Shown in pieces: positions 34,475-45,490 of a stretch of 64,000 nt of DNA. The notes under the pieces are model-generated. The model did no database searches, was not told the origin of the DNA, and saw only the letters and a program-made list of their open reading frames with translations. Location of the stretch: assembly GCA_032717465.1 (NCBI GenBank), contig CM064667.1, forward strand, positions 4,758,860-4,822,859. Direction: 5' to 3'. The position numbers and the translations under genes are program-made. Positions within the stretch are counted from its first letter, which is position 1; the number at the start of each line of letters is the position of its first letter. The DNA is from Coenobita brevimanus. Its lineage: Eukaryota > Arthropoda > Malacostraca > Decapoda > Coenobitidae.

Positions 34475-34590
34475 CACACAGTATACACAACATACTGCAT
34501 ACAGAGATCCACAAACCTACATACACACACATACAAACACACACACACAACACAGCACACACAACATACTGCATACAGAGATCCACAGAC

Positions 34591-34628
<38 letters not shown>

Positions 34629-34671
34629 CACACACACACACACAACATACTGCATACAGAGATCCACAGAC

Positions 34672-34709
<38 letters not shown>

Positions 34710-34790
34710 CACACACACACACACACAACACAGCACACACAACATACAGCGTGCAGAGATCCACAAACCTACACATATACACACCACACA
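34405..34790. repeat. (CA)n with four interspersed CATACTGCATACAGAGATCC blocks
   Basis: CA runs alternate with ACATACTGCATACAGAGATC and CACAGACCTACA blocks, about 70-90 bp per unit. The arrangement parallels 966-1205: CA runs plus a fixed unique motif. Confidence 0.9.
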
Positions 34791-34992
34791 CACACACAAC
34801 ACTACATCCAGAAGCAACACCACACACCACATGCTTTCAACACAGCCACCAAGCCACATACATCCACACAGCAACACTCTGCCACTTACCATAGCTGATT
34901 TATATTTTCTCTGGATAACTTGTCGGGTTTTGGGATCTGAAATGAATAGCAGGTTTAAGTCACTCTGAGATGTATGGCAGGTTGAAGTCACT

Positions 34993-35790
34993 CTAGAATG
35001 AATGACACGTTAATTTATCACTCTACAATGAATGACACGTTAATTTATCACTCTAGCATGAATGACACGTTAATTTATCACTCTAGAATGAATGACACGT
35101 TAATTTATCACTCTAGAATGAATGACACGTTAATTTATCACTCTAGCATGAATGACACGTTAATTTATCACTCTAGAATGAATGACACGTTAATTTATCA
35201 CTCTAGAATGAATGATACGTTAATTTATCACTCTAGAATGGATGACACGTTAATTTATCACTCTAGAATGAATAACACGTTAATTTATCACTCTAGAATG
35301 GATGACACGTTAATTTATCACTCTAGAATGAATGACACGTTAATTTATCACTCTAGCATGAATGACACGTTAATTTATCACTCTAGCATGAATGACATGT
35401 TAATTTATCACTCTAGCATGAATGACACGTTAATTTATCACCCTAGAATGAATGACACGTTAATTTATCACTCTAGAATGAATGACACGTTAATTTATCA
35501 CTCTAGAATGAATGACACGTTAATTTATCACTCTAGAATGGATGACACGTTAATTTATCACTCTAGAATGAATAACACGTTAATTTATCACTCTAGAATG
35601 GATGACACGTTAATTTATCACTCTAGAATGAATAACACGTTAATTTATCACTCTAGAATGAATAACACGTTAATTTATCACTCTAGAATGAATAACACGT
35701 TAATTTATCACTCTAGAATGGATGACACGTTAATTTATCACTCTAGAATGAATAACACGTTAATTTATCACTCTAGAATCCATGACACGT
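34993..35790 (+). repeat. 30-bp minisatellite, 26 units
   Basis: Perfect 30-bp period: AATGAATGACACGTTAATTT then ATCACTCTAG. Variation is almost limited to GCATG/GAATG and AATGAC/GATGAC/AATAAC. Because 30 is a multiple of three, a frame of MNDTLIYHSR repeats (10 residues) stays open for 289 codons. No promoter, splice or signal context supports a protein. Confidence 0.95.
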
Positions 35791-36425
35791 TAAAATCACT
35801 CTGGAATGTATGGCAGGCTATAATCACTCCAGAATGCATGACACTTAAATCACTCAAGAATGCATGACACGTTAAATCACTCTAAATAATCACTCTAGAA
35901 TGCATGACACTTTAATCACTCTAGAATGCATGACACTTTAATCACTCTAGAATGCATGACACTTTAATCACTCTAGAATGCATGACACTTTAATCACTCT
36001 AGAATGCATGACACTTAAATCACTCTAAAATGAATGACATGCTAAAATCACTCTGAAACATATGGCAGGTTAAAATCACTCTATAATGCATGACATGTTA
36101 AATCACTCTAAATAATCACTCTAGAATGCGACACGTTAAAATCTCTGAAATGCATGGCAGGTTGAAGTCACTCTAGAATGTATGACATGTTAAATCACTC
36201 TAAACAATCACTCTAGAATCCATGACACTTAAATCACTCTAGAATGCATGACACGCTAAAATCACTCTGAAACGTATGGCAGGTTAAAAATCACTCTAGA
36301 ATGTATGACACGCTAAATCACTCTAAATAATCACTCTAGAATGCATGACACGCTAAATCACTCTAAACAATCACTCTAGAATGCATGACACGCTAAAATC
36401 TCTAAAACGTATGGCAGGTTAAAAT
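35791..36425. repeat. Diverged flank of the 30-bp array (24-30-bp units)
   Basis: Older related units such as AATCACTCTAGAATGCATGA plus CACTTTA (about 26 bp) and longer ones with TGGCAGGTTAAAATCACTCT. Sharp change from homogeneous core to variable edge. Confidence 0.85.
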
Positions 36426-36560
36426 CACCACTGACATAAGTACGCGTGTGTCTCAATGGTGAATGTATACTCTGTTTTTTTTTTTTTTTTTTTATTGAGG
36501 CAAAGATGCACTTGATAGGTTGATGATGATTGGCTGAATGCAACATGTCCAAAAAATGTT

Positions 36561-37287
36561 TCTATCTATCTATCTATCTATTGCCAGACGCCATAATCCG
36601 GTAAGGGGTGGCCATTTGACTTTGAGTTAATTGTTTTACGGGGAGGGGCACTAACCCTCCACCAACCCACTTGTTGACACGTAGGGAGCACGCATGGTTT
36701 GGTTATATGGTTACCACCCAGCGTTGTAAATGGTTTCTTGGCTTACAGGAAACCATTTGGCTTGTCACTCAATGTAAAGCCACCTGTAACGGAAAGAAAA
36801 GCAATAAGAAGTGACAGGAAAGATGGAAGAAATAGGAAGAGAGGAAAGCAGGCACAGAAATAGAATAATAAAGGCTAAGGAAGAAGTAAGCAGCACTACA
36901 TCAAGTGAGTGGATGATGGAAATAGGAAGAGAGGAGGGCAGGCACAGAAATAGAATAATAAAGGCTAAGGAAGAAGTAGGCAGCACTACATCAAGTGAGT
37001 GGATGATGGAAATAGGAAGAGAGGAGGGCAGGCACAGAAAAAGAATGATAAAGGCTAAGGAAGAAGTAGGCAGCACTACATCAAGTGAGTGGATGATGGA
37101 AATAGGAAGAGAGGAGGGCAGGCACAGAAAAAGAATGATAAAGACTAAGGAAGAAGTAAGCAGCACTACATCAAGTGAGTGGATGATGGAAATAGGAAGA
37201 GAGGAGGACAGGCACAGAAAAAGAATAATAAAGGCTAAGGAAGAAGTAGGCAGCACTACATCAAGTGAGTGGATGATGGTCGCCACT
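36561..37287 (-). mobile_element. SN1, near-complete, minus strand, with 90-bp array
   Basis: From left: TCTA run, GCCAGACGCCATAATCCGGT and AAGGGGTGGCC (tail shared with LINE-4), GGGGCACTAACCCTCCACCA, TGGTTATATGGTTACCACCC, ATTTGGCTTGTCACTCAATG, then the array, then GAGTGGATGATGGTCGCCAC (the 5' end). Same order as 18508-18870, reversed. It confirms the element's two ends. Confidence 0.75.
36820..37280. repeat. 90-bp minisatellite inside SN1, five units
   Basis: GGATGATGGAAATAGGAAGA recurs every 90 bp (for example 36911 and 37001). Both strands stay open across it because 90 is a multiple of three. The single-copy equivalent lies in the pyrimidine-rich part of the SN1 at 18540-18600. Confidence 0.9.
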
Positions 37288-37465
37288 ACCAACCACTAAC
37301 CCAAATTTCCCCCTCAGCCAATAATCACCAATCCTTCAAGTGCATCTTCGCCTTGATAAACAAAAAAATGATTAAAGTTCTAATTCAACAGTGCAGTTCA
37401 ATATACAAAAAAAATCCTCATCTATATTCTTCTCATGCTATAAACACAGAAAGTTGTAAAAAAAA

Positions 37466-37650
37466 GGGGGGAGAGGGAGGGGGAGGCCGAGGATGAGATG
37501 GAGGGATGGGGTGGAGAGGTATATGAGAGAGGAGGGGGGTGTGAGTTGGGAGCGGGGCAGTGAAATGGCCGGGGGACAGGGTGCCGTGGAGGCGATTTGT
37601 TTGTGGCCACCCCGTACGAGATTGAGGTGTCTGGCAATAGATAGATAGAA
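37466..37650 (+). mobile_element. LINE-4 3' end
   Basis: GGAGGCCGAGGATGAGATGG (GRPRMRW), TGGAGGCGATTTGTTTGTGG (WRRFVCG), AGATTGAGGTGTCTGGCAAT and a short GATA tail. Preceded by a short poly(A)/G-rich joint at 37458-37480. Confidence 0.85.
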
Positions 37651-37696
37651 GTTTTTTTTCCAAGCGACATAACTGACTGGTATTGTGTGCATTTCT

Positions 37697-37913
37697 GTCT
37701 ATCTATCTATCTGTCTATTTATCTATTTATCTATCTACCTATCTATATATCTGTCTATCTATCTATCTATCTGTCTAGCTATCTATTAATCTATCTACCT
37801 ATCTATCTATCTATCTATCTGTCTCTCTATCTATCTATCTATCTATCTGTCTATCTATCTATCTGTCTATCTATCTATCTGTCTATCTGTCTATTTATCT
37901 ATCTATCTATCTA
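37697..37913. repeat. (TCTA)n microsatellite with TCTG variants
   Basis: About 54 tetranucleotide units. It is the complement of the GATA tail and leads towards the minus-strand LINE-4 copy at 37955, separated by ~40 bp. Confidence 0.95.
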
Positions 37914-37954
37914 ATTTTGCACTCACTTCACCAAATTAGTTACTCTCAATTGTA

Positions 37955-38205
37955 TAGCCAGATGCCTTAATCCTGTAAGGGGTGGCCACAAACAAATCGC
38001 CTCCATGTCGCCCTGTCCCCTGCCATTTTGCTACCATCCCCCCCATCTTACACCCCCCCCCTCTCTCTCATATACCTCTCCACTCCATCCCTCCTTCACA
38101 TCCTCGGTCTGCCTCTCCCTCTGTCCCCTCCACCTCATTCACATACACTCTCCTAGTTAGTCTTTTCTCCATCTCTCTATCTCATCCTCGGTCTTCCCCT
38201 CCCTG
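37955..38205 (-). mobile_element. LINE-4 3' end
   Basis: GCCAGATGCCTTAATCCTGT, AAGGGGTGGCCACAAACAAA and the reversed C-terminal coding module, with a partial duplication (CTCATCCTCGGTCTTCCCCT) at the right end. Confidence 0.8.
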
Positions 38206-38254
38206 ACGTGGAATTCAGGAACATATTTACAATCAAGTCCTTTTGTAAATTGAA

Positions 38255-38305
38255 TATCGTGGGGCTAGGAGGCTCCCTTATGACCCTTCCCTTAGCGATT
38301 TATTT
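38255..38305. mobile_element. MITE-A end fragment
   Basis: GAGGCTCCCTTATGACCCTT then CCCTTAGCGATTTATTT, a diverged MITE-A terminus. Confidence 0.55.
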
Positions 38306-38364
38306 TTGGATATGGCTGGTTGATATTATTTTGTAGATTATTTACGCAGATTGTGTGGGGATAC

Positions 38365-38472
38365 TGGAATGATTGACAGGGCGACATGGAGGCGATTTGT
38401 TTGTGGCCACCTCTTACGGCATTAAAGCGTCTGGCAATAGATAGGCAGACAGACAGACAGACAGACAGACAG
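38365..38472 (+). mobile_element. LINE-4 3' terminus, very short
   Basis: GGGCGACATGGAGGCGATTT, GTGGCCACCTCTTACGGCAT, GCGTCTGGCAATAGATAGGC, then (AGAC)n instead of (AGAT)n. Tail motif drift within the same position. Confidence 0.8.
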
Positions 38473-38520
38473 TAAGGATTGATAATAAAAGATTTTGATA
38501 AGATTAAAATATTGCCTTTC

Positions 38521-38521
<1 letters not shown>

Positions 38522-38569
<48 letters not shown>
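38522..38569. repeat. (CT)n microsatellite
   Basis: About 24 CT units. Confidence 0.95.
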
Positions 38570-38570
<1 letters not shown>

Positions 38571-38734
38571 AAAATGTACGGGTACGGGGCTAAGCTACTC
38601 AGTCCAGATATTTAAGAAAAGGGGCGCCCAGTTGGTCGCCCCTGAGTATCATTTAACAACCATTCCTTTGACTTAAACCCATATCAGCTGCATCTGGTTG
38701 GAGTGCCTAAACCCACGTAACCACCAGGCATCCT

Positions 38735-38825
38735 ACGTTACAGGAAATCATTTGGCTTGTCATTCAGAGCCACGTAGAGGTAGTGCTAAATCATGTGAGT
38801 GGATGGTGGAGGGTCAGGGCACTAC
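38735..38825 (-). mobile_element. SN1 fragment
   Basis: TACAGGAAATCATTTGGCTT and ATCATGTGAGTGGATGGTGG; the middle of SN1 is deleted. Confidence 0.55.
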
Positions 38826-38879
38826 TCAGTCCAAATACTCATAGGTGATATGGAATAAGTCACCTATTTACTTAGCTAC

Positions 38880-39220
38880 GGTGCTGGGGGAGGACTTCAC
38901 GTGGTGGCACTGTTATAAATGGTCGGATCCACTGCCTGGTTATACACACGTCCCTCAACTCCCTCTCTATCCCACGAAATGACGATGGTGGACTGCTGGA
39001 GGAGGGTAACTTCAGCCTGCAGTCCACTGGGTTCATGTTGAGATGAGCCTGAGGTTGCTACTACTACTACTACTACTACAACAACAACTACTACTACTAC
39101 TATTACTACTACTACCACTATTACTACTACAAAAACTGCTATGACTATTACTACTCCAACTACTACAATAACTACTACTATTGCAACTTCTGCTACTACT
39201 CCTACTACTACTACTATACA
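38880..39220 (+). mobile_element. SN2 element with CTA-trinucleotide tail
   Basis: ACTTCACGTGGTGGCACTGT, TATACACACGTCCCTCAACT, GCAGTCCACTGGGTTCATGT, GAGCCTGAGGTTGCTACTAC, then (CTA)n with ACA/ATT variation to 39220. The inverse copy is at 40829-41125. The last ~50 bp before the tail resemble the LINE-5 end at 42378-42440. No protein frame. Confidence 0.65.
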
Positions 39221-39654
39221 ACATCTAAGGCAAGAATGGTCACACAATCACCCTTTAAGTGGCTTCAACTCAGCAACAAACCCCCAAACCATCCCGCGAA
39301 CACAAACCCTTACAGGCAACACCCAAATGAAGCACCTAAATCCACTAGACCACCTGTTTCTCTGCACTACTTACTGTACTCCTCCAACACAAACACGCCT
39401 CCCTTCTGCGTGAAGCACTTTCGGATGTGATCCAAGCGTACGAAGAACTGAAACAGAACAGCATTGAAAACCCTTTTAAAAAAATTCCAGCGAGCTTGGG
39501 TTATGAAATGCATAGCCCAGTAGATGTAATTTATATGTACTTCACCAAGATTGTACTACAGAGTCGAAAGAAAGCTCTATGTACACTTGTAAGCCTTGGA
39601 TTGTACTATTGAAACTCAGTGTGCTAAGTATAGGCAAACCGCTATAGTTGCCGC
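39221..39654. other. Unassigned; 61-codon frame of unknown nature
   Basis: 39427-39612 is open on the plus strand but has no domain or context. I do not call it a gene. Confidence 0.45.
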
Positions 39655-39775
39655 CATGCAACTTGTCACCTAAGCCCCGTCCACTTGTCACCTACGCCCC
39701 GCCCCCTCAGTCCTCACCCACCACCCATAGCCCAGGGATTCAGGAAGGGGCGGGGCATAGGGGACAAGCTGGCTG
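39655..39775. mobile_element. MITE-D, GC-rich hairpin
   Basis: CTTGTCACCTACGCCCCGCC / reverse side GGCGGGGCATAGGGGACAAG, with CACCCACCACCCATAGCCCA in the loop. An extra partial left end (CTTGTCACCTAAGCCCCGTC) precedes it. Related copies are at 45275-45490. Confidence 0.7.
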
Positions 39776-40828
39776 GCGAGGAGTTTACCAAGTCAACTGA
39801 AAAGCCTGTGGCAGGAGAGAAGCATGTCTGGCGTCTGTCTCATTGCTGTATGCACTCTGAAACGTGGCATGCAGGCAAACCACACCCGAGAGTCACAGCT
39901 GCGTTAGAAATGGGAATCTTGCCTACAACTTCTCACCCAGTGTTTTGACAAGACACAATTTCCATTCACTCTCTACCCACACCCCTGGACGTAGGGAGGT
40001 CGTGGGGGCCCTTACTTGAGGCTAAGATGTCTGCCGGGGAAATGCCACTTCAAATGAGGCTACGTGAGACATGCTGCTAGTTCATGACGGAGGAGTTCAG
40101 GGTATTAAAAAAAATAATAAACACTAACTTCTGCTTGAAAGAAAATTAATAATGAATAACAGACACCTTTTACTGAAGTGTTAATTCATCACACACTTTA
40201 TAGCAAAACACAACTTTATCGAATGTGTTGTTTCATGAGACAACAATGAATCAAGGTCTGTTTTAAACAAGGCCAGGTTTTCACACCAACTGAGACCCTG
40301 TGTTGCTAGCTTTTAAATTTTTCGAGATTGCACGAATAACAGTGACATTGCAAACTGTTCCTAGTGCAGTCTAAAATGCTAATGACTGCAGAAATAAGAG
40401 CCACACTGCAAACTGTTTCTCATATCCCAGTAAGGCTTCGAAAGGGGCAATGGCTGTTCGCTGGGTTTGAAACTAGGAGATGCCAAATCGGTGTGAAATT
40501 CAAAACCTCACTAGGGCCAGAGGCAGGGCGGGGAGTGAATAGAAAATTTGAATTACAAGTGAAGTCAATATGATCCTTGGCTCCTACTAGCTTATTCTTT
40601 TTTTTATTATTTTGCGTATTTTAAAAGCTTCTATTTATTCTCCGTAGCAAAAGGGCAAATATGTATCAAATGAGCTGGTCAATCAGGTGGAAATATATTA
40701 TAGAGGGAGATCAACGAAAGACCATCAAGTCCTCATTAACAATGTACAGTAATAATGTACATGTGTTTGTACTTAATTCAGAATATTTATTGAAAACGTA
40801 CATGTTAAAGTTACACTGCTACCTATGC
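39776..40828. other. Unassigned intergenic DNA
   Basis: No gene recognised. GCAAACTGTT appears at two nearby positions (40350, 40408) as a short diverged duplication. Confidence 0.5.
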
Positions 40829-41125
40829 TGTAGTAGTAGTAGTAGTAGTAGTAATAGTAGTAGTAGCTGTTGTTGTTGTAGTACTAGTAGTAGTAGTAGT
40901 AGTAGTAGTAGTTGCAATCACATTAGTAGTAGTAGTAGTAGTAGCAACCCTAGGCTCAAATCAACGTGAACCCAGTGGACTGCAGGCTGAGGTTACCCTT
41001 CTTCTGAGCGCATCATCCACACATAGCATGAAAGACAGCGACCTGAGGCACGTGTGTATAACCACGCAGCTCCACCACCCAACCATATCAGTGCCACCAC
41101 GTGAAGGTGCCCCTCTCCCCTACCA
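40829..41125 (-). mobile_element. SN2 element, minus strand
   Basis: (TAG)n tail with TGT variants (40829-40942), then AACCCAGTGGACTGCAGGCT, GTGTGTATAACCACG and CAGTGCCACCACGTGAAGG: SN2 reversed. It faces the plus copy, tails inward, about 1.6 kb apart. Confidence 0.7.
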
Positions 41126-41230
41126 TCATAAATTTTTCAAATCTCCCCCAGCTGCATGAAAAAAAAAAAAGTCATCTTTTTTTTTTTTCATATATTATCA
41201 GGGTCATCAGGAGAGTGGGGTCCCGGGGCT

Positions 41231-41875
41231 CAGTCTGCTGGTGTGGGTGTGGGTGTGGCAGTGGGAAATGAATAAATGATGCAGGATGTACACTGCTCAG
41301 TCTGCTGGTGTGGGTATGGCAGTAGGAAATGAATAAATGATGCAGGATATACACTGCTCAGTCTGCTGGTGTGGGTGTGGCAGCAGGAAATGAATAAATG
41401 ATGCAGGATATACACTGCTCAGTCTGCTGGTGTGGGTGTGGCAGTGGGAAATGAATAAATGATGCAGGATATACACTGCTCAGTCTGCTGGTGTGGGTGT
41501 GGCAGTAGGAAATGAATAAATGATGCAGGATATACACTGCTCAGTCTGCTGGTGTGGGTGTGGCAGCAGGAAATGAATAAATGATGCAGGATATACACTG
41601 CTCAGTCTGCTGGTGTGGGTGTGGCAGCAGGAAATGAATAAATGATGCAGGATATACACTGCTCAGTCTGCTGGTGTGGGTGTGGCAGCAGGAAATGAAT
41701 AAATGATGCAGGATGTACACTGCTCAGTCTGCTGGTGTGGGTGTGGCAGTGGGAAATGAATAAATGATGCAGGATGTACACTGCTCAGTCTGCTGGTGTG
41801 GGTGTGGGAGTGGGAAATGAATAAATGATGCAGGATGTACACTGCTCAGTCTGCTGGTGTGGGTGTGGCAGAGTG
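41231..41875. repeat. 61-bp minisatellite, about 11 units
   Basis: CAGTCTGCTGGTGTGGGTGT starts units at 41298, 41359, 41420 and so on in 61-bp steps; units include GGAAATGAATAAATGATGCA. Variation is limited to GCAGCAGG/GCAGTGGG and GATATACA/GATGTACA. Confidence 0.95.
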
Positions 41876-41949
41876 GAAGAGGGACATTACATCTGAACCA
41901 CCCTTTACCTCATCTCTTAGTTCCAAATTATTACGGTTATTTTTTTATA

Positions 41950-42440
41950 CAGGAGGGTGGTGGAGAGGGACGCCTTCACGTGGTGGCACTGATATACCCA
42001 GGCGGCTCATCTACCTGCATATACGTCCCTTACTTCCCTATCCCAGTCCTTCATGTACTGTATGCGACAGGTCAACTCTGGAACTGTCTCCCTCTGTCTG
42101 TATTTCCTACTGCCTATGACCTCCAGGGTAGGTAGGTAGGTAAGTTAACTGATACTCCCAGTCCTTCATGTATGCAACAGGTCAACTCTGGAACTGTCTC
42201 CCTCTGTTTGTTTTTCCTCCTTCCTATGGTCTCCAGTCTTTCAAACGCAGTGTGTCCAGGCATCTCAAAATGAACGGATCTTGAATTTGGCTCTCTTTTG
42301 TATTGTTTTTGTCTTGGAAGGAACAATTTGCGGAATCCTGGCCTTGGGTTCCTTCTTCCTTGCATTTTAAAAAAAAGACCTCAAGCCTGTATTCCACTGA
42401 GTGCTCATCCACTTGAGCCTGGGGTTATAACTACTACTAC
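41950..42440 (+). mobile_element. LINE-5 3' end joined to SN2-like sequence
   Basis: Starts with the SN2 front (CCTTCACGTGGTGGCACTGA, CATATACGTCCCTTACTTCC), then LINE-5 codons in two tandem copies (ATGxATGQLWNCLPLSVFPTAYDL at about 42060-42120 and again from 42160), then SFKRSVSRHLKMNGS-stop and CTTGGAAGGAACAATTTGCG. It ends with GAGCCTGGGGTTATAACTAC at the start of a CTA run. The shared front and end suggest that SN2 is a shortened relative of LINE-5. Confidence 0.65.
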
Positions 42441-42449
42441 ACCGAGAAA

Positions 42450-42502
42450 AGCAGAATAACTTTGACTACAATCCTTTCACCTTAACTTGGCCCAGATTTT
42501 CG

Positions 42503-42566
<64 letters not shown>

Positions 42567-42699
42567 ACTACTACTACTACTACTACTACTACTGCTACTA
42601 CTACTACAACTGCTGCTGCTGCTACTACTACTACTACTACCACTACTACTACTGCTACTACTACTACTACTACCACTACTACTACCACTACTACTACTG

Positions 42700-42736
<37 letters not shown>

Positions 42737-42737
42737 C

Positions 42738-42776
<39 letters not shown>

Positions 42777-42920
42777 ACTACTACTACTACTACTACTACT
42801 GCTGCTACTGCTGCTGCTACTACTACTGCTGCCACTGCTACTACTGCTGCTCTACTGCTACTACTGCTGCTGCTACTACTACTGCTACTACTGCTACTGC
42901 TGCTACTGCTGCTGCTGCTG

Positions 42921-42952
<32 letters not shown>

Positions 42953-43037
42953 ACTACTACTACTACTTCTACTACTGCTGCTGCTGCTACTGCTGCTACT
43001 ACTATTGCTGCTACTACTGCTACTACTACTACTACTG

Positions 43038-43075
<38 letters not shown>

Positions 43076-43155
43076 ACAACTACTACTACTACCACTACTA
43101 CTACTACTACTATTACTACTACTACTACCACTACTACTACTACTACTACTATTGT

Positions 43156-43198
<43 letters not shown>

Positions 43199-43290
43199 GC
43201 TACTACTGCTACTACTACTACTACAGATGGCATTATAAGTAGCAGAATAACTTTAACTATAATCTTTTCACCTAAACTTGACCCAGGTAT
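42450..43290. repeat. CTA/CTG array between two MITE-B-like ends
   Basis: 42505-43225 is an imperfect (CTA)n with blocks of CTG. Just outside are AGCAGAATAACTTTGACTAC + CTTTCACCTTAACTTGGCCC (42450-42496) and AGCAGAATAACTTTAACTAT + CTTTTCACCTAAACTTGACC (43241-43288), direct repeats of each other. Long Leu or Val/Ala frames here are artefacts. Confidence 0.9.
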
Positions 43291-43317
43291 TAAAATTAGC
43301 CTAAAGAAATAATAGTA

Positions 43318-43378
43318 ACTTCAAACCTCATTTGGTAACACTTAACTCTACTTATATTAGCCAAATAATAATAATAAC

Positions 43379-43410
<32 letters not shown>

Positions 43411-43531
43411 TGATAATAATAACAATAATGATAATAATAATAATAATTATTATTATTGTTGTTATTATTATTATAATAATAATACTTGGAACTTCAAACC
43501 TCATATGGTGACATTTTACTTATATTAGCCA

Positions 43532-43575
<44 letters not shown>

Positions 43576-43625
43576 CTGTAACTTCAAACCTCTCATGGTG
43601 ACACTTAAATCTACCTATAAGTCAA
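43318..43625. repeat. Three tandem blocks with AAT microsatellites
   Basis: AACTTCAAACCTCATTTGGT.ACACTT.. followed by TATATTAGCCAAATAATAAT occurs three times; the AAT run differs in each and turns into ATT in the first. Confidence 0.85.
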
Positions 43626-44262
43626 ACACAGCAGTAAGTACACAGCAAAAGTGACTTCAATGGGCAGCAGGGACAATGTATATGAAACAAGTAACAAAAC
43701 CATTCAGCAAGGAAGGAGATTTGGCAACTATGTAAACACAGCAATTATAAGTGTACCAGGGTCAGCAGAGGAGGTTGAAAAGTGTATATAAGTAGATGAT
43801 ATAAAGTACAATTCAGCCTTCATTGCAAGTAACCGTCCACTTACCTCAGCAGATGTTAAGTGTATATAAGTGGATATCATTTTTTCATAAAGTAAAATTC
43901 AGCCTTCATTGTAAGTAACCATCCACTTACCTCTTCAAAACAAGTTGCTATACAAGTAATTCTCTTCTACTTTTCTACTCTACTGTCAATATTAAAGTGA
44001 ATAAAAGATCGCGTATTATACTTTTACCGATACTTATAAAGCTACTTGACTTGTTCGCTGACATTACAATCAGGACGAATACTCCTCTCCTATCCTCACT
44101 ATCCTCTCTAACAATCCTCAATGAGCAGGGGAATATACCAGGCCTCTCTTAGCTTAGGAATTTTTGCCGTCGGAGGAACGCGAGAAGCAAGAGAGATGAA
44201 ATATTAACTTTCATCCCAGTGCAACGTAATATATTGAAGTGGATAGTCTGAAGGGAGCCCCA
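43626..44262. repeat. ~80-bp duplication at 43790-43940 in otherwise unassigned DNA
   Basis: AAGTGTATATAAGT.GAT and AATTCAGCCTTCATTG.AAGT plus CCACTTACCTC occur twice. The remainder shows nothing. Confidence 0.65.
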
Positions 44263-44492
44263 AACTGGATACGTCTAGAAACCGGATATATCTGAAAACC
44301 TGATCTATCTGAAAACCGGATATATCTGAAAACCGGATATATCTGAAAACCGGATATATCTGAAAACCGGATATATCTGAAAACTGGATATATCTGAAAA
44401 CCGGATATATCTGAAAACCGGATATATCTAAGAACCGGATATGTCTAAAATTCAGATATACGTAGAATCCGGATATTTCTAAAAACCGGCTA
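44263..44492. repeat. 17-bp minisatellite (CCGGATATATCTGAAAA)
   Basis: About 13 units, diverging at both ends (TCTAGAAACC, CTAAAATTCA). Confidence 0.95.
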
Positions 44493-45007
44493 TTTTCTCA
44501 GGTAAATTATTAACACATTTAAATTCTAGGGAACAACTAAAGATTCTGATTTTCATAGTTCGTACATTTTTTGGACTGATTTTTTCAATTAGGGATTTTT
44601 TATAATGAAAGAAAGCTCTATATTTTGAAGCAGGTTTCCTACTGATAATGAGATACGGATATATAAAAAAAAATGATTTATTACTTGCAATGAAGAGGGT
44701 CTGAATTTTGAGTTATTTTAAGCTGATTTTTGAGTTATTTTAAGCTGAAGTTTTAGTTATTTTAAGCTGACCCCAATACGATTAAGGTATGGAGAGGGAA
44801 ATTTACAAGATCAAGCAATATCACTTAAATCTAACGCAGTAACATACCAAAGCCAATGTTACACTAATATAATAATAGCTACAGTCTTCACCCCTTCAAT
44901 CCAACAATGTCTTTTTCATATGTCTGTCTCCACTAGGTTATGTAATCCAGCTTACGGGTACTTCCAATTGGAGTTTGATAAATTGCACTAACTTCTATAG
45001 TGTTTGT
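44493..45007. other. Unassigned, with three TTGAGTTATTTTAAGCTGA units at 44705-44770
   Basis: Apart from this small tandem triplet nothing is recognised. Confidence 0.6.
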
Positions 45008-45205
45008 ACTCTAACTTGGCTCAGATTTTTGTCCTCTGTTATATAACGATGCTCAGTGGCAGAAAAAGACAATACTATGGCTAATCTACTTCCCATAGCA
45101 CTACTTCGTGACTAGCATCATATTCTAGTGTTATATTGTCACAGCTGAGCATTCGAGATGGTGAGATGGTAAGTCTTGGCCAAGCTGAGTGACGACAGTA
45201 TATGC
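45008..45205. mobile_element. MITE-B copy
   Basis: CTAACTTGGCTCAGATTTTT, CTCAGTGGCAGAAAAAGACA, CATAGCACTACTTCGTGACT, then GAGCATTCGAGATGGTGAGA and TCTTGGCCAAGCTGAGTGAC. Confidence 0.7.
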
Positions 45206-45274
45206 AGTCACTCTTCCATTATTCACAGGGGAGGGAGGATTACAAAGAAATTATATACAGTCGTTACTAAACCC

Positions 45275-45490
45275 CTTGCCGCGTAGCTTGTCCCTTGCAC
45301 CTCGCCCCCTTACCCTCCACCCAGTGAGTGGATGGCCATGGAGTTAAAGAAAGGGGAGGGCTTGAGAGTTCTTTCCTATAGCCCCCACCATGTAGCGTGC
45401 CTCTGAAGCCCCGCCCCCTCACCCACCACCCAATGAGTGTCACGGAGTTCAGGAAGGGGGCGGGGCTTAGATGACAATTTGCAGGTGGTT
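45275..45490. mobile_element. MITE-D, two adjacent copies
   Basis: CGTAGCTTGTCCCTTGCACC...GGGGAGGGCTTGAGAG and CTGAAGCCCCGCCCCCTCAC...GGGGGCGGGGCTTAGATGAC, each a hairpin with a CACCC(A)CCCA(G/A)TGAGTG loop. Confidence 0.7.

Noticed and set aside
34998..35867. CRISPR array or a repeat protein with MNDTLIYHSR units
   Set aside because: The 30-bp units are contiguous with no spacers, so not CRISPR. The open frame follows from a 30-bp period, and flanking units decay without regard to frame.
39427..39612. Small conserved protein
   Set aside because: 61 codons, no recognisable motif, no supporting context.
42482..43242. Long Leu, Val/Ala or Tyr/Cys frames as membrane proteins
   Set aside because: Translated CTA/CTG trinucleotides; both strands and several frames are open.
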